A stretch of DNA of 64,000 nt from Clostridia bacterium (GTDB taxonomy: Bacteria; Bacillota; Clostridia; Christensenellales; UBA1242), in the NCBI GenBank assembly GCA_900768545.1, contig CAAGDD010000004.1, positions 124,001 through 188,000 of the forward strand, read 5' to 3'. Positions 41,127 through 50,335 of the stretch are shown here, piece by piece. The position numbers were made by a program, and so were the translations under genes. The stretch's first letter is position 1; every line of letters begins with the position of its first letter. The notes beneath the pieces are model-generated. The model was not told the DNA's origin, did not search any database, and saw only the letters and a list, made by a program, of their open reading frames with translations.

Positions 41127-41855
41127 TTAAATTTCTGGGTCGAATTTTTCGAAGATGATGTTGTCGCAATATTTGATTACATTCAAATATTCTTCTTTGC
41201 TCTTGACAGCCCAAGCCAAAAGTGGAATGTTTTTATATTTTCTCACATATCTATTTGGCAAGGTGTCGGCTTCATAAGAGATGAAGTGTGGCTCGCTGAC
41301 TTTTTTGTTGAATTTCATCTTTTTGAGCAAAACTTTTTTAAGCCAACTCATTTTTTCTTTTTTGAAGAACCCTGAAAGTTGACCACGCAAAATGTTTGGG
41401 GCGTGCTTTTTAAAATAAGAAAGAGTGTAAGGATTGAATGCTTGAACAGCATATTCGCCTTGATAGTTTTTCAAAAGGTCGATGACAGCTTGTTCGAGTT
41501 TTCCAACCTTGTGTTGATTTTTCACTTCAATCAAAAGTGGAACTCTTCCGTCAACAAACTTCAAAACTTCTTCCAAAGTAGGAATGCTCTCTTTTGTGCC
41601 TTTGAGTTTGAGTGCTTTCAAGTCGTTTTTGTTTAAATATTTGATATAGCCGTCATTTCCTGTCATGCGGGCGAGTGCTTCATCGTGAAAAACGACAACT
41701 GTGCCGTCTGACAAAAGTTGAACGTCAAGTTCGATAGCATAGCCTTTTTCGATCGCTTTTGCGAAGGCGTCAAGAGAGTTTTCAGGAACGCCTTTTGAAT
41801 GCAGTCCTCTGTGAGCGATAGGAGTTTCAACCAACCAAGTTTTAAACAAATCCAT
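41127..41855 (-). CDS. Glycerophosphodiester phosphodiesterase
   Basis: A 242-residue GDPD of the bacterial GlpQ/UgpQ fold. IAHRGLHSKGVPENSL carries the first histidine and the general-acid motif; IELDVQLLSDGTVVVFHDE carries the metal-binding Glu, Asp and second histidine; LIEVKNQ the later glutamate. It hydrolyses glycerophosphodiesters to glycerol 3-phosphate and an alcohol. No signal peptide is present, so it is cytoplasmic. It stands alone, convergent with the coiled-coil genes. Confidence 0.93.
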   Translation of the reverse strand: MDLFKTWLVETPIAHRGLHSKGVPENSLDAFAKAIEKGYAIELDVQLLSDGTVVVFHDEALARMTGNDGYIKYLNKNDLKALKLKGTKESIPTLEEVLKFVDGRVPLLIEVKNQHKVGKLEQAVIDLLKNYQGEYAVQAFNPYTLSYFKKHAPNILRGQLSGFFKKEKMSWLKKVLLKKMKFNKKVSEPHFISYEADTLPNRYVRKYKNIPLLAWAVKSKEEYLNVIKYCDNIIFEKFDPEI

Positions 41856-41999
41856 AAATTTTAGTCCTTTATTTGCTTATTTTAAAATATTTTATTAGTT
41901 TTGTCAAACAAGTTTTTAAAGAAAAGTCAATTTTTTTGCGTTAAAATGCCGACTTTTTTTGAAAAAAACTTGTCAAAAATTTTTTTGTTTCGTTATATT

Positions 42000-44900
42000 T
42001 TATTGATTTTCATTGTTTTTAATAAATTTTTTTATTGTTTCAATTCGCATTTTTGCGTCTTCTTTGCTTTCTTGCAAAAGTTTTTCAGCGGCTTCGCCTT
42101 TGAGTTCTTTAATCGCTGAAAATCTTGTTTCTCCATTCAAGAAATCATCATATTTTGAAAAATCTTGGGTGCTGTCGAGCGTCAAATTGTCGGTGAGTGG
42201 ATTGTATCTCAAAAGTGACCAATATCCGCATTCAACGGCGCGTTTCATTTCAAGCGAAGTCTTTGACATATCGCAGCCGTGATTTACGCAAGGAGCATAG
42301 GCAACAATCAAACTTGGACCTTCAAAACTTTCAGCTTCTTTTATTGCTTTTATGCATTGACTCATATTTGCGCCAAGGCTGACTTGTGCGACATAACAAT
42401 TTTTTGACGCAATTGCAAGTGCGACAAGGTCTTTTTTCTTTGTAACTTTTCCGCCATTTGCAAATTTTGCCATAGCGCCGCGTGGAGTCGATTTTGATGC
42501 TTGACCGCCAGTATTTGAATAAACTTCAGTGTCCAAAACCAAAACATTTACGTTTTCTGTGCCATTTAAAACATGGTCAAGCCCGCCATAGCCGATATCA
42601 TAAGCCCAGCCGTCGCCGCCAAAGATCCAAACACTTTGTTTTTCGTCGTGAAGACGATATTTTTCACCAAGTTTGAGCCCAAGTCCAAATTCGGCATTGT
42701 CTTCAAAGAGTGAATTTGCCCACGCTGGACCTTTTCCGTTTTCGTCTTTAAGATAAGGATTTGATGGATATGATCCGCCATAAATGCTTGAACAGCCAGT
42801 TGCGTTTGCGACAATCATTCGATCACCAAAAAGGGTGGTGACAAGTTTGATATAAGGGGTTTCGCCGCATCCGCCGCACGCACCAGAAAAACCAAAATAA
42901 GCATTTTTAAATTGAAGTCCTTTTGGCATATCTGTTGAAAATGGAGTTTCTTTTTCGCATTTCAAAGTTTTTGTGATTTGATAATTTTTCTTTTCTTCGT
43001 CCAAAATTTCGTTTGCCATGTGCATAACAAGAGCTTTTTCTCTTGCTGGGCAAACGCTTGCACAAACGCCGCATCCGGTGCAGTCTTCTGGGCTGACTTG
43101 AAGACGATAATAATATCCGTCCATTCCAAACGCTTTTGCAAATTCAATTTCTTCTGGAGTTTCCCCCTTAACCAAAACAGGGCGAATGGCATTGTGTGGG
43201 CAAGAGATCACGCATTGACCGCATTGAATACAATTTTTTGGAAGCCATTTTGGCAAGTGACCAGCAAATCCGCGTTTTTCAAATTCGGCAGTGCCTTGTG
43301 GAACTTTTCCTGCCAGATCAAAAGCCGAAACAGGCAATTTGTCACCTTCGAGTTTTTCGATAGGACGCATAATCTTGTTGTAAAACTCGTCATTGATTTG
43401 TTTTTGAGAAAGATTTATGCCTTTAAGTTTCAAATTCTTTACATCGACCTGTTCTATCTTTTTCAAGCAAAGGCGAGATGCGTTTTTGTTTTTCTCAACA
43501 ACAGCCGAACCTTTTTTTGCAAAAGTTTTTTCGATGTATTTTTCAATTTCTTGTTGAGCCAAGTCTTGTGGAATAATGTTTGTCACAGCAAAGAGAGCTG
43601 TTTGCATAATGGTGTTGATTTTGTTTCCAAGTCCAACTTCTTCTGCCAATTTTTGCGCGTTAATAACATAAAGTTTTGCATTTTTTTCTTGAAGTTGAGT
43701 TTTGTAAATATCTGGCAAAACCCTGTCAACTTCGTCAGCAGAAAAGACAGAGTTTATTAAAACAATTCCGTCTTGTTTGAGCCCTTCAAGACAGTTGTAT
43801 TTATGCACAAATGAAAAATTGTTTATCATAACAATGTTTGCATTTTGAACGAGATAAGTGCTTTTGATAGGTTCGTCAGAAACTCTTATATGTGAGCGGG
43901 TCAAACTTCCGCTTTTTTTGCTGTCATATTCAAAATAACCTTGAACATATTTGTCGAGTGATTCTCCCAAAATTTTGATTGTGCTTTTGCTTGCTGAAAC
44001 AGTCCCGTCAGAGCCAAGCCCATAAAATTTCATTTCAAAGTTTGATGTTTTTGAAGGTGACTCTTCAACAGGGAGCGACGAGTTTGAAACATCATCGTCA
44101 ATTCCAACAGTGAAATCATCTTTTTCGTTGTCAAAATTTTTGATCACTGCCAAAGCCATAGCAGGTGTAAATTCTTTTCCGCCAAGTCCATATCTTCCAC
44201 CCAAAACTTTGATATTTGGGCGAGATTTGAGTGTTGTGCAAACATCAAGATACAAAGGTTCACGCGCACCACATTCTTTTGTTCGGTCAAGAACAATCAC
44301 TTTTTCAACACTTTGTGGCAAGATTTGGGCGAGTTTTTCATATCCAAAAGGTCTAAACAAATGAACATTCAAAAGTGCAACATCGTCAAATTGGCCGCTT
44401 TGCAAAACTTCTTCAATGCATTCACAAGATGAGCCCATTGAAACAATCACTTTTTTAGGTTTTTTCGCACCCAAAAGTTGGAGTGGGCTATATTTTCTGC
44501 CAACAACTTTGTAAAAGTCGTTTAAAACTTTTTCGCAAATTTGATAAACATCTTCATAAGACTTTGTAGAAAGTTCGCGATTTTGAAAGAACACATCAGG
44601 ATTTTGGGCTGTGCCTTTTTGATAAGGCGCAGACGCGCTCATTGCTGATTCTTTAAAAGCTTTTATTTCTTTTTTTGGAAGCAATGTTTTGATCAAAAGA
44701 TCGTCAATTATGTCAATTTTTTGAAGTTCGTGCGATGTGCGAAATCCGTCAAAAAAGTGAATGACTGGAAGTGAAGTTTTGTAAGCAAGCAAATGTGCAA
44801 TTAGTGCAAAGTCGTGCGCTTGTTGAACTGATGACGAACTTATTATTAAACAGCCAGTTTGACGAGTCGCCATAACATCGCTGTGGTCGCCAAAAATCGA

Positions 44901-45254
44901 AAGAGCGTGAGTGGCAAGTGAGCGGGCGGCAACATGGATTACTGTTGGCAAATGTTCGCCGGCGAGTTTGTATAAATTGGGGATCATCAAAAGAAGCCCT
45001 TGGCTTGAAGTAAAAGTTGTGCTCAATGCTCCGGCAGACAACGCTCCGTGCAAGGCTCCAGCGACGCCACCTTCGGATTGAAGTTCTCTTATCGTTGGAA
45101 CTTTTCCAAACAAGTTTTTGTGCCCAGCGGTCTGTTCGCCATCGCAATATTCTGCCATAGGCGAAGAAGGAGTAATTGGATAAATTGGAATAATCTCTGA
45201 CAATTTGTATGCTATTATAGCAGCAGCAGTATTTCCGTCAATAACTTTTTTCAT
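42000..45254 (-). CDS. por: Pyruvate:ferredoxin (flavodoxin) oxidoreductase
   Basis: A 1084-residue single-chain PFOR converting pyruvate to acetyl-CoA, CO2 and reduced ferredoxin. Domains in order: pyrimidine-binding TPP domain (IPIYPITPSSPMAEYCD), transketolase C-like domain, gamma domain, ferredoxin domain with CIQCGQCVISCPHNA and CTGCGVCASVCP, and the TPP-binding domain with GGDGWAYDIGYGGLDH. The cysteines of the third cluster lie in GACGGCGETPYIKL and CVNHGCDMS. The ATG giving MKKVIDGN follows GAGAGGTG. It is shorter than the usual 1170-1200, mostly in the C-terminus. It is the central fermentation enzyme and has its own promoter with an operator-like palindrome. Confidence 0.96.
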   Translation of the reverse strand: MKKVIDGNTAAAIIAYKLSEIIPIYPITPSSPMAEYCDGEQTAGHKNLFGKVPTIRELQSEGGVAGALHGALSAGALSTTFTSSQGLLLMIPNLYKLAGEHLPTVIHVAARSLATHALSIFGDHSDVMATRQTGCLIISSSSVQQAHDFALIAHLLAYKTSLPVIHFFDGFRTSHELQKIDIIDDLLIKTLLPKKEIKAFKESAMSASAPYQKGTAQNPDVFFQNRELSTKSYEDVYQICEKVLNDFYKVVGRKYSPLQLLGAKKPKKVIVSMGSSCECIEEVLQSGQFDDVALLNVHLFRPFGYEKLAQILPQSVEKVIVLDRTKECGAREPLYLDVCTTLKSRPNIKVLGGRYGLGGKEFTPAMALAVIKNFDNEKDDFTVGIDDDVSNSSLPVEESPSKTSNFEMKFYGLGSDGTVSASKSTIKILGESLDKYVQGYFEYDSKKSGSLTRSHIRVSDEPIKSTYLVQNANIVMINNFSFVHKYNCLEGLKQDGIVLINSVFSADEVDRVLPDIYKTQLQEKNAKLYVINAQKLAEEVGLGNKINTIMQTALFAVTNIIPQDLAQQEIEKYIEKTFAKKGSAVVEKNKNASRLCLKKIEQVDVKNLKLKGINLSQKQINDEFYNKIMRPIEKLEGDKLPVSAFDLAGKVPQGTAEFEKRGFAGHLPKWLPKNCIQCGQCVISCPHNAIRPVLVKGETPEEIEFAKAFGMDGYYYRLQVSPEDCTGCGVCASVCPAREKALVMHMANEILDEEKKNYQITKTLKCEKETPFSTDMPKGLQFKNAYFGFSGACGGCGETPYIKLVTTLFGDRMIVANATGCSSIYGGSYPSNPYLKDENGKGPAWANSLFEDNAEFGLGLKLGEKYRLHDEKQSVWIFGGDGWAYDIGYGGLDHVLNGTENVNVLVLDTEVYSNTGGQASKSTPRGAMAKFANGGKVTKKKDLVALAIASKNCYVAQVSLGANMSQCIKAIKEAESFEGPSLIVAYAPCVNHGCDMSKTSLEMKRAVECGYWSLLRYNPLTDNLTLDSTQDFSKYDDFLNGETRFSAIKELKGEAAEKLLQESKEDAKMRIETIKKFIKNNENQ

Positions 45255-45275
45255 AAACACCTCTCATAACCTAAG

Positions 45276-45304
45276 TTTATAACTTTTTTTGACTATAAGT
45301 CAAA
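45276..45304 (-). promoter_or_regulatory. por promoter with overlapping palindrome
   Basis: On the minus strand TTGACT, 16 bases, TATAAA. A perfect palindrome TTTGACT-TAT-AGTCAAA (45288-45304) covers the -35 box and could be the operator of a redox or nutrient regulator. It does not match the Rex consensus TTGTTAANNNNTTAACAA. Confidence 0.7.
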
Positions 45305-45321
45305 CTTTTAAAAAAAATTGT

Positions 45322-45350
45322 TTGCTTATATTTAAAAATAAATATATAAT
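45322..45350 (+). promoter_or_regulatory. truA promoter
   Basis: TTGCTT, 17 bases, TATAAT, divergent from the por promoter. Confidence 0.72.
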
Positions 45351-45391
45351 AAACATGTCAAAAACTTTTTAAACAAATCGTTGGAGCAAAA

Positions 45392-46135
45392 ATGGATAAA
45401 ACAAATTTTAAACTTGCAATCGAATATAACGGCAAAGATTTTTTCGGCTGGCAAAAACAAGACCAAAAACGCACTGTTCAGGGCGAACTTGAAAACGCCT
45501 TTTTCAAACTTTTGGGGCAAAGGGTCGAAGTTGAAGGAAGCGGTCGCACAGACAAAGGTGTGCACGCACTTGGACAGGTGGCGTCAGTCTGTTTTGAAAA
45601 CAAAGTTCCTTTCAAAAATTTAAAAACTGCACTAAACAATCTTCTTCCGCCGGATATTTTGATAAAGAAAATTGAAAAGGTAGACAATGATTTTCATGCG
45701 AGATTTTTGGCAAAGAAAAAGACCTATCGCTATATTGCAAAAGTGGGGCAGCGCAGCGCAATAAATTTTGACCGCGAAGGCGTTTATGGATACAAAGTTG
45801 ACCTTCAAAAAATTTTAAATGCATCAAAACTTTTGGTCGGGAAACACAATTTCAAGGGCTTTGCTTGCAGTGACACAACAGCAAAAAATTTTGACCGTGA
45901 AATTTATTTTATTGACATAAAACAAAAAAACAGCACAATCATTTTTGATACTTGCGGAAATGGATTTTTGTATAATATGGTGCGAATTATTGTCGGCACA
46001 CTTTTAGATGTTGGTCGCGGAAAATTGTCTTGTGACGATATTGAAAAAGCATTAAAAACGGGCGACAGAAAATATAGCGGCATAACAATGCCACCAAATG
46101 GACTTTATCTTTTGAAAGTGGATTATCAAAAATAA
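45392..46135 (+). CDS. truA: tRNA pseudouridine38-40 synthase TruA
   Basis: A 247-residue enzyme. EYNGKDFFGWQKQ near the start, catalytic aspartate in GSGRTDKGVHALGQV (near residue 51), and NGFLYNMVRIIVGTLLDVG at the end are diagnostic. TTGGAG lies 7 bases before the ATG. It is a single-gene unit here; in other Bacillota it often follows ecfT and rplQ. Confidence 0.95.
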   Translation: MDKTNFKLAIEYNGKDFFGWQKQDQKRTVQGELENAFFKLLGQRVEVEGSGRTDKGVHALGQVASVCFENKVPFKNLKTALNNLLPPDILIKKIEKVDNDFHARFLAKKKTYRYIAKVGQRSAINFDREGVYGYKVDLQKILNASKLLVGKHNFKGFACSDTTAKNFDREIYFIDIKQKNSTIIFDTCGNGFLYNMVRIIVGTLLDVGRGKLSCDDIEKALKTGDRKYSGITMPPNGLYLLKVDYQK

Positions 46136-46230
46136 AAGCACAAATTTTTGATTTTAAATATGATTTCGATTTTTATAAAAAATTATCAAAAATGCAAAAA
46201 ACAACAAAAAAAATTGAAAAAACAATAAAA

Positions 46231-46255
46231 AAACACGAAAAAATCGTGTTTTTTT
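46231..46255. terminator. Bidirectional terminator between truA and the 46269 lipoprotein
   Basis: AAACACGA/TCGTGTTT stem with flanking A and T tracts. Confidence 0.88.
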
Positions 46256-46268
46256 GATATTTTTATGA

Positions 46269-47096
46269 TTATGCAGTCAAATTTTTGTAATTTAAAATCA
46301 AATAATTGTCTTTGTCGTTGACTTTAAATTTTACAACAATTTTATATGTTCCGTCACTATATGTGGCACTATAACTATATCCGCCGATGTCGTTTTCGTG
46401 ATTTTCTGTGTCTTGCAAATAATTTACTCCAAGTCTAAATTCGCGTGTGCTGTTTTCATATTTGAGTTTTACAACAAGTTGGGCAGGCGACGCTGGCAAG
46501 AGTTTTAAAACTTGAGAAATGCTATCACACTTTGTCAAAACATTGTCAAAAATATCAATGTTTGATGCCGAATATGCTTCGCCTTGATTTGAATTTTGTC
46601 TAACTGAAAATTCGCTTGCTGTGAAAAGTTTGTTGTCATTGATTTCTGTTTGTGGATCTTGTGCAAGGTCTGTTGTGACACAAAAACTGTCGAGTTTTGC
46701 ATAAGTCATTTTGCTGTCTGTAAACACTGCTGTATATTTTCCTTCAGTGCTTGAATTTGCAGTAAAAGTGAGTGTGCTTTTGATGATGTTTGAGTTTTCG
46801 CCTTGTGTGTTGACGATCTTGTAATTTCCGCCGTCAACGACAATTTTTGAGCCTTGGAAAAGCCAACAAATAAAACTTCCATTTGTCTTGTCTTTGACGA
46901 TTGCATTTACTGTTACAGATGTGCCTTCATTAAAAGTTTCGTCACAATATGGTGAGCCGTTAAGCTCTGGAAATCCGCTTGTTTCGCAATTTGTTTCGAC
47001 AGAAATTTGATGTTTTGTCGGCTCAGTGCAGCCCAAAAATGCAAATAATGGAGCAATTAATATTGCCAAAATAAACAATGATAATTTTTTCTTCAT
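46269..47096 (-). CDS. Lipoprotein of unknown function
   Basis: A 275-residue surface lipoprotein with lipobox FAFLGC near residue 23. The first half (GSFICWLFQGSKIVVDGGNYK through GKYTAVFTDSKM) resembles InlB-type beta-repeats of Gram-positive surface proteins, which share the pattern fxGWxxxxxxxTxxxxYTAVF. The second half is unrecognised. Divergent from ytxC. The strand and the terminator position mean it has its own transcript. Confidence 0.82.
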   Translation of the reverse strand: MKKKLSLFILAILIAPLFAFLGCTEPTKHQISVETNCETSGFPELNGSPYCDETFNEGTSVTVNAIVKDKTNGSFICWLFQGSKIVVDGGNYKIVNTQGENSNIIKSTLTFTANSSTEGKYTAVFTDSKMTYAKLDSFCVTTDLAQDPQTEINDNKLFTASEFSVRQNSNQGEAYSASNIDIFDNVLTKCDSISQVLKLLPASPAQLVVKLKYENSTREFRLGVNYLQDTENHENDIGGYSYSATYSDGTYKIVVKFKVNDKDNYLILNYKNLTA

Positions 47097-47231
47097 AATT
47101 TTACTATTCCCAAGATTATATTAAAATAAAATCTCGTATTTTGTCAAACGATTTTGGCTATTGAAAAATAAATCTATTTTTTAAGAGTATTTTTTTTATC
47201 CTTGCATAAAATAGTGGAGTAAGGAGTTTTT

Positions 47232-47996
47232 ATGTGGGAACTTTCTATATCTGTCGGCACTAAAAATTTGGAAGTAGCAAAGTTTATTTATCAAAGCCTA
47301 AAATCTCAAGGGCAACAACTTTCAAGTGTTGTGACTTGTTATGAAGAATTTGACAATATTTTTATTATTTTTGGCTGTCCTATTGAAGAAAAATCGCGCG
47401 CACTTGTTTTGATTGAAAGATGCATTATAAAAGTGATAACAAATTTTTATAAAGAACGCTTTTTGTCTGAAAATTTACGACTTCCAGTTTTTGAAAATAT
47501 GAGTTTGATGGCATTTAAAAAAGCACTTATAAATTTTGACAAAGAAACCGATTTTTATATCATCAGCAAAAATTTAGAACTTGAGAAAAACTTGCATTTG
47601 GATTCGTTTTATGCTTTCAAACTCAAATCTCTTCGTGACAAGTGGCAAGAACTTATTTCACTTGCAAACGAAAATAGTGAATATTTGGTCAGCAATGAAG
47701 CATTTTTTGACCTTTTGAAGTTTTTGATCGACAATCTCGAAATTGGTGAAGAAGAAGTCGATGTTTTTGAAGATGAAAATGGATATTTTTTTGGTTCTGA
47801 CGAAGAAGATCACAAAAATTTGTCGAAAGAAGGCCTTGTTTCATCTTTGATTGAAATTTGTCCAAAAAAGATAAATTTCTTTTGCAAAAGTGATGACCCA
47901 ACAGCAAATTTTTTATCCAAAATCTTTGAAGAAAGGCTGAATGTTTGTTACAACAAAAATCTTGAAAAAATGGAAAATTTTTCAGTGCTCAAATAG
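47232..47996 (+). CDS. ytxC: Sporulation protein YtxC-like
   Basis: A 254-residue cytoplasmic protein. NEKxx-type blocks expected of YtxC are recognisable: LHLDSFYAFKLKSLRDKWQE fits the conserved xGFxxFRLKxYxxxL, and YLVSNEAFFDLLKFLIDNLE fits the following ExYxEFIxLLxYFVDxQ. It lies directly upstream of thrS, the same context as ytxC-thrS in Bacillus. AAGGAG lies 6 bases before the ATG. The C-terminal half diverges. Role in sporulation is known by name only. A GC-rich structured element begins immediately after the stop codon. Confidence 0.7.
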   Translation: MWELSISVGTKNLEVAKFIYQSLKSQGQQLSSVVTCYEEFDNIFIIFGCPIEEKSRALVLIERCIIKVITNFYKERFLSENLRLPVFENMSLMAFKKALINFDKETDFYIISKNLELEKNLHLDSFYAFKLKSLRDKWQELISLANENSEYLVSNEAFFDLLKFLIDNLEIGEEEVDVFEDENGYFFGSDEEDHKNLSKEGLVSSLIEICPKKINFFCKSDDPTANFLSKIFEERLNVCYNKNLEKMENFSVLK

Positions 47997-47997
47997 G

Positions 47998-48117
47998 GCG
48001 GGCGAAAGCTTTGTCCCGCAGGGCAAAGAAAAAGCCGCAAAAAAAATGAGCCAGCGCGGCTTCATTTTTTTGTTTGACTTTTTTGCACGCGGCAAAGCAC
48101 GCGTGCCTTTCGCCCGC
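47998..48117. repeat. GC-rich four-way-junction element, copy 2
   Basis: An 11-bp closing stem (47998-48008/48107-48117) encloses a CTTTG-CCC/GGG-CAAAG hairpin (48009-48028), an A/T-rich middle hairpin of 10 pairs (48040-48049/48062-48071) and a GCACGCG/CGCGTGC hairpin (48085-48091/48100-48106) abutting the closing stem. The layout equals that of 971-1104, but the stem sequences differ compatibly. Confidence 0.75.
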
Positions 48118-48159
48118 TACAGCCAATTTAAAAAAGTTTTCACATTTTAAAACAAATGC

Positions 48160-48188
48160 TTGACAATAAAAATTTGAAAGAATATAAT
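48160..48188 (+). promoter_or_regulatory. thrS promoter
   Basis: TTGACA, 17 bases, TATAAT: full consensus. Confidence 0.93.
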
Positions 48189-48194
48189 AAAGAC

Positions 48195-48405
48195 AAGTGT
48201 TTAGTAAAAGACAAGTAGTTTTCAAAAACTTGTGCACAGAGAAGAGTTGGTTGGTGAAAAACTTAAACAAATTTGAAAACAAAACCACTTTTGCGTTTTG
48301 ACGACACGACCAAAGAGTGGCACGAAAAGTGCAATTAAGGTGGAACCACGGTTTAAAAATCGTCCTTAAATTCAAGTTAATGCTTGTTTTTAAGGATTTT
48401 TTGTT
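48195..48405 (+). promoter_or_regulatory. T-box leader controlling thrS
   Basis: The leader shows the distal-loop motif GTTGGTTGGTGAA, the T-box sequence AATTAAGGTGGAACCACG (48333-48350) and a terminator stem TCCTTAAA/TTTAAGGA (48363-48370/48389-48396) followed by a T run. Uncharged tRNA-Thr should pair with the specifier codon and the T-box, blocking termination. Two candidate Thr codons, ACC and ACT, lie near 48290-48296; I cannot tell which is the specifier. Confidence 0.93.
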
Positions 48406-48453
48406 TTTAAAGGGAAAAAATCCAAAACAAGTAAATCAAAAGGAGAATTTAAA

Positions 48454-50214
48454 ATGGAAAACAAAGAAAAAGATGAAAAGTTGCACATGGCAAGACATTC
48501 ACTTGCACATGTATTGGCAAAAGCGTTGACAGAACTTTATCCAAGCACAAAACTCACAATAGGACCAGCTATTGAAGATGGTTTTTATTATGATGTTGAT
48601 TTGGACGAACAACTCACGCCAGATCATTTTGCCGCGATTGAAAAGAAAATGAAAGAAATCTTAAACAAAGGCGAAAACTTTGTTAGAAAGGTTGTTTCAA
48701 AGAAGGAAGCACTTGAAATTTTTAAAAACAACCCTTATAAATGTGAAATCATAAACGAACTTCCAGAAGATGAAGAAGTTTCAATTTATTACACAGGCGA
48801 CGATTTTTGTGATCTTTGCCGCGGTCCACATGTTGAAAGTTGCAAAAACTTGCAAAATTATGCTTTCAAAATTCACGCAGTAAATGGAGCATATTGGAGA
48901 GGCAGCGAGAAAAACAAAATGCTTCAAAGAATTTATGTTTATGCTTTCGCTGACAAAAAACAACTTGCTGACCACATCGCTTTGGTCGAAGAAGCAAAAA
49001 TGCGCGACCACAGAAAACTTGGAAAAGAATTAAACATTTTTATGTTTGACGAACTTATCGGCAAAGGTTTGCCAATGTATCTTCCAAACGGCTTCACTTT
49101 GAGAAGAATTTTGGCTGATTATATTATGAACAAAGAAATTGCGATGGGTTATAAACATGTTATGACTCCATCTCTTGGAAATGTTGACCTTTACAAAACA
49201 TCAGGTCACTGGGATCACTATAAAGAAGATATGTTCCCAGCAATGGAACTTGACGATGAAGCGTATGTTCTTCGTCCAATGAACTGCCCACATCACATGG
49301 TTATGTTTAGAAGAAATATGCATTCATACAAAGATTTGCCAATTCGTATTGCTGAAATTGCAAACGATTTTAGATTTGAAGATAGCGGAAATTTGTGCGG
49401 ACTTGAAAGAGCAAGAGCATTTACTCAAAACGACTCACATATCTTCTGCCGTCCTGACCAAATTACAGATGAAATCAATGGCGTAATCAAACTCATTTTG
49501 GACGTTTACAAAGATTTTGGATTTGAAAAATTTGTGTTTAGACTTTCTCTTCGTGACAAAAACAACACAGAAAAATATTTTGGAAACGACCAACTTTGGG
49601 AAAAGAGCGAAGCTGCCCTTCGTGAAATTATAAAAGCAACAGGTGCTGAATATTATGAAGCAGAAGGCGAAGCTGCTTTCTATGGCCCAAAAATTGACGT
49701 TCAAGTAAGAAGCGCAATCGGTCACGATGTAACTTTGTCAACTGTTCAACTTGACTATCAACTTCCTGAAAAGTTTGAACTTGACTATATCGATGAAAAC
49801 AATCAAAAACAACGTCCAGTTGTTATTCACAGAGCGATTTTGGGATCTTTGGATAGATTTATTGCATTCCTTCTTGAAGAAACAAAAGGCTTTTTGCCAC
49901 TTTGGCTTGCACCTGTCCAACTCAAAGTTTTGACTTTGACAGACAGAAACAATGACTATGCAAGAAAAGTTTTTGAAGAACTTACTTCTATTGGATATAG
50001 AGTCGAACTTGACGATCGAAACGAAAAAGTTGGATACAAAATTCGTGAAGCAAGCACAATGAAAATCCCTTATCTTGTTATCGTGGGGGACGAAGAAGAA
50101 AAGACAAACACTATTTCAATTCGTGGACGCGGATTTGAAAACAAGAGCGGACTCAAACTTTGTGATTTCGAACAAAGACTTTTAGATGAAGTTAAAAACA
50201 AAGTTTTAAAATAA
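48454..50214 (+). CDS. thrS: Threonyl-tRNA synthetase lacking the TGS domain
   Basis: A 586-residue class II synthetase. It begins with ten charged residues and then MARHSLAHVLAKAL, which is the start of the N2 editing domain, so the roughly 60-residue N-terminal TGS domain of typical ThrRS (about 640 residues) is missing. The editing motifs HSLAH and CRGPH are kept. Class II motif 2, with MNCPHHMVMF upstream, motif 3 and the anticodon-binding domain (LAPVQLKVLTL onward) are intact. AAAAGGAG lies 9 bases before the ATG and no in-frame extension upstream is possible through the T-box. Controlled by the T-box leader. Confidence 0.95.
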   Translation: MENKEKDEKLHMARHSLAHVLAKALTELYPSTKLTIGPAIEDGFYYDVDLDEQLTPDHFAAIEKKMKEILNKGENFVRKVVSKKEALEIFKNNPYKCEIINELPEDEEVSIYYTGDDFCDLCRGPHVESCKNLQNYAFKIHAVNGAYWRGSEKNKMLQRIYVYAFADKKQLADHIALVEEAKMRDHRKLGKELNIFMFDELIGKGLPMYLPNGFTLRRILADYIMNKEIAMGYKHVMTPSLGNVDLYKTSGHWDHYKEDMFPAMELDDEAYVLRPMNCPHHMVMFRRNMHSYKDLPIRIAEIANDFRFEDSGNLCGLERARAFTQNDSHIFCRPDQITDEINGVIKLILDVYKDFGFEKFVFRLSLRDKNNTEKYFGNDQLWEKSEAALREIIKATGAEYYEAEGEAAFYGPKIDVQVRSAIGHDVTLSTVQLDYQLPEKFELDYIDENNQKQRPVVIHRAILGSLDRFIAFLLEETKGFLPLWLAPVQLKVLTLTDRNNDYARKVFEELTSIGYRVELDDRNEKVGYKIREASTMKIPYLVIVGDEEEKTNTISIRGRGFENKSGLKLCDFEQRLLDEVKNKVLK

Positions 50215-50233
50215 GTTTTAAAATAAGTTTTAA

Positions 50234-50262
50234 AAGCAAGGTCAAATCGCCTTGCTTTTTTT
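50234..50262 (+). terminator. Terminator after thrS
   Basis: AAGCAAGG/CCTTGCTT stem and T run, preceded by a 12-base A/T unit repeated three times (50203-50235) that spans the stop codon. Confidence 0.92.
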
Positions 50263-50335
50263 GTTTAAACTTTTAAAATTGCCCCTTGAAATTGAAGCCT
50301 TTATATGTTAAAATAATAGTTATATTGGGGTGTTT

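Noticed and set aside
42978..43760. 260-residue open frame antisense to por
   Set aside because: It lies wholly within the por coding sequence on the other strand, has no start signals, and its composition (Phe, Cys, Asn rich) is typical of antisense frames in A+T-rich genes.
45288..45304. Rex binding site on the por promoter
   Set aside because: The palindrome TTTGACT-TAT-AGTCAAA does not fit TTGTTAANNNNTTAACAA in sequence or spacing.
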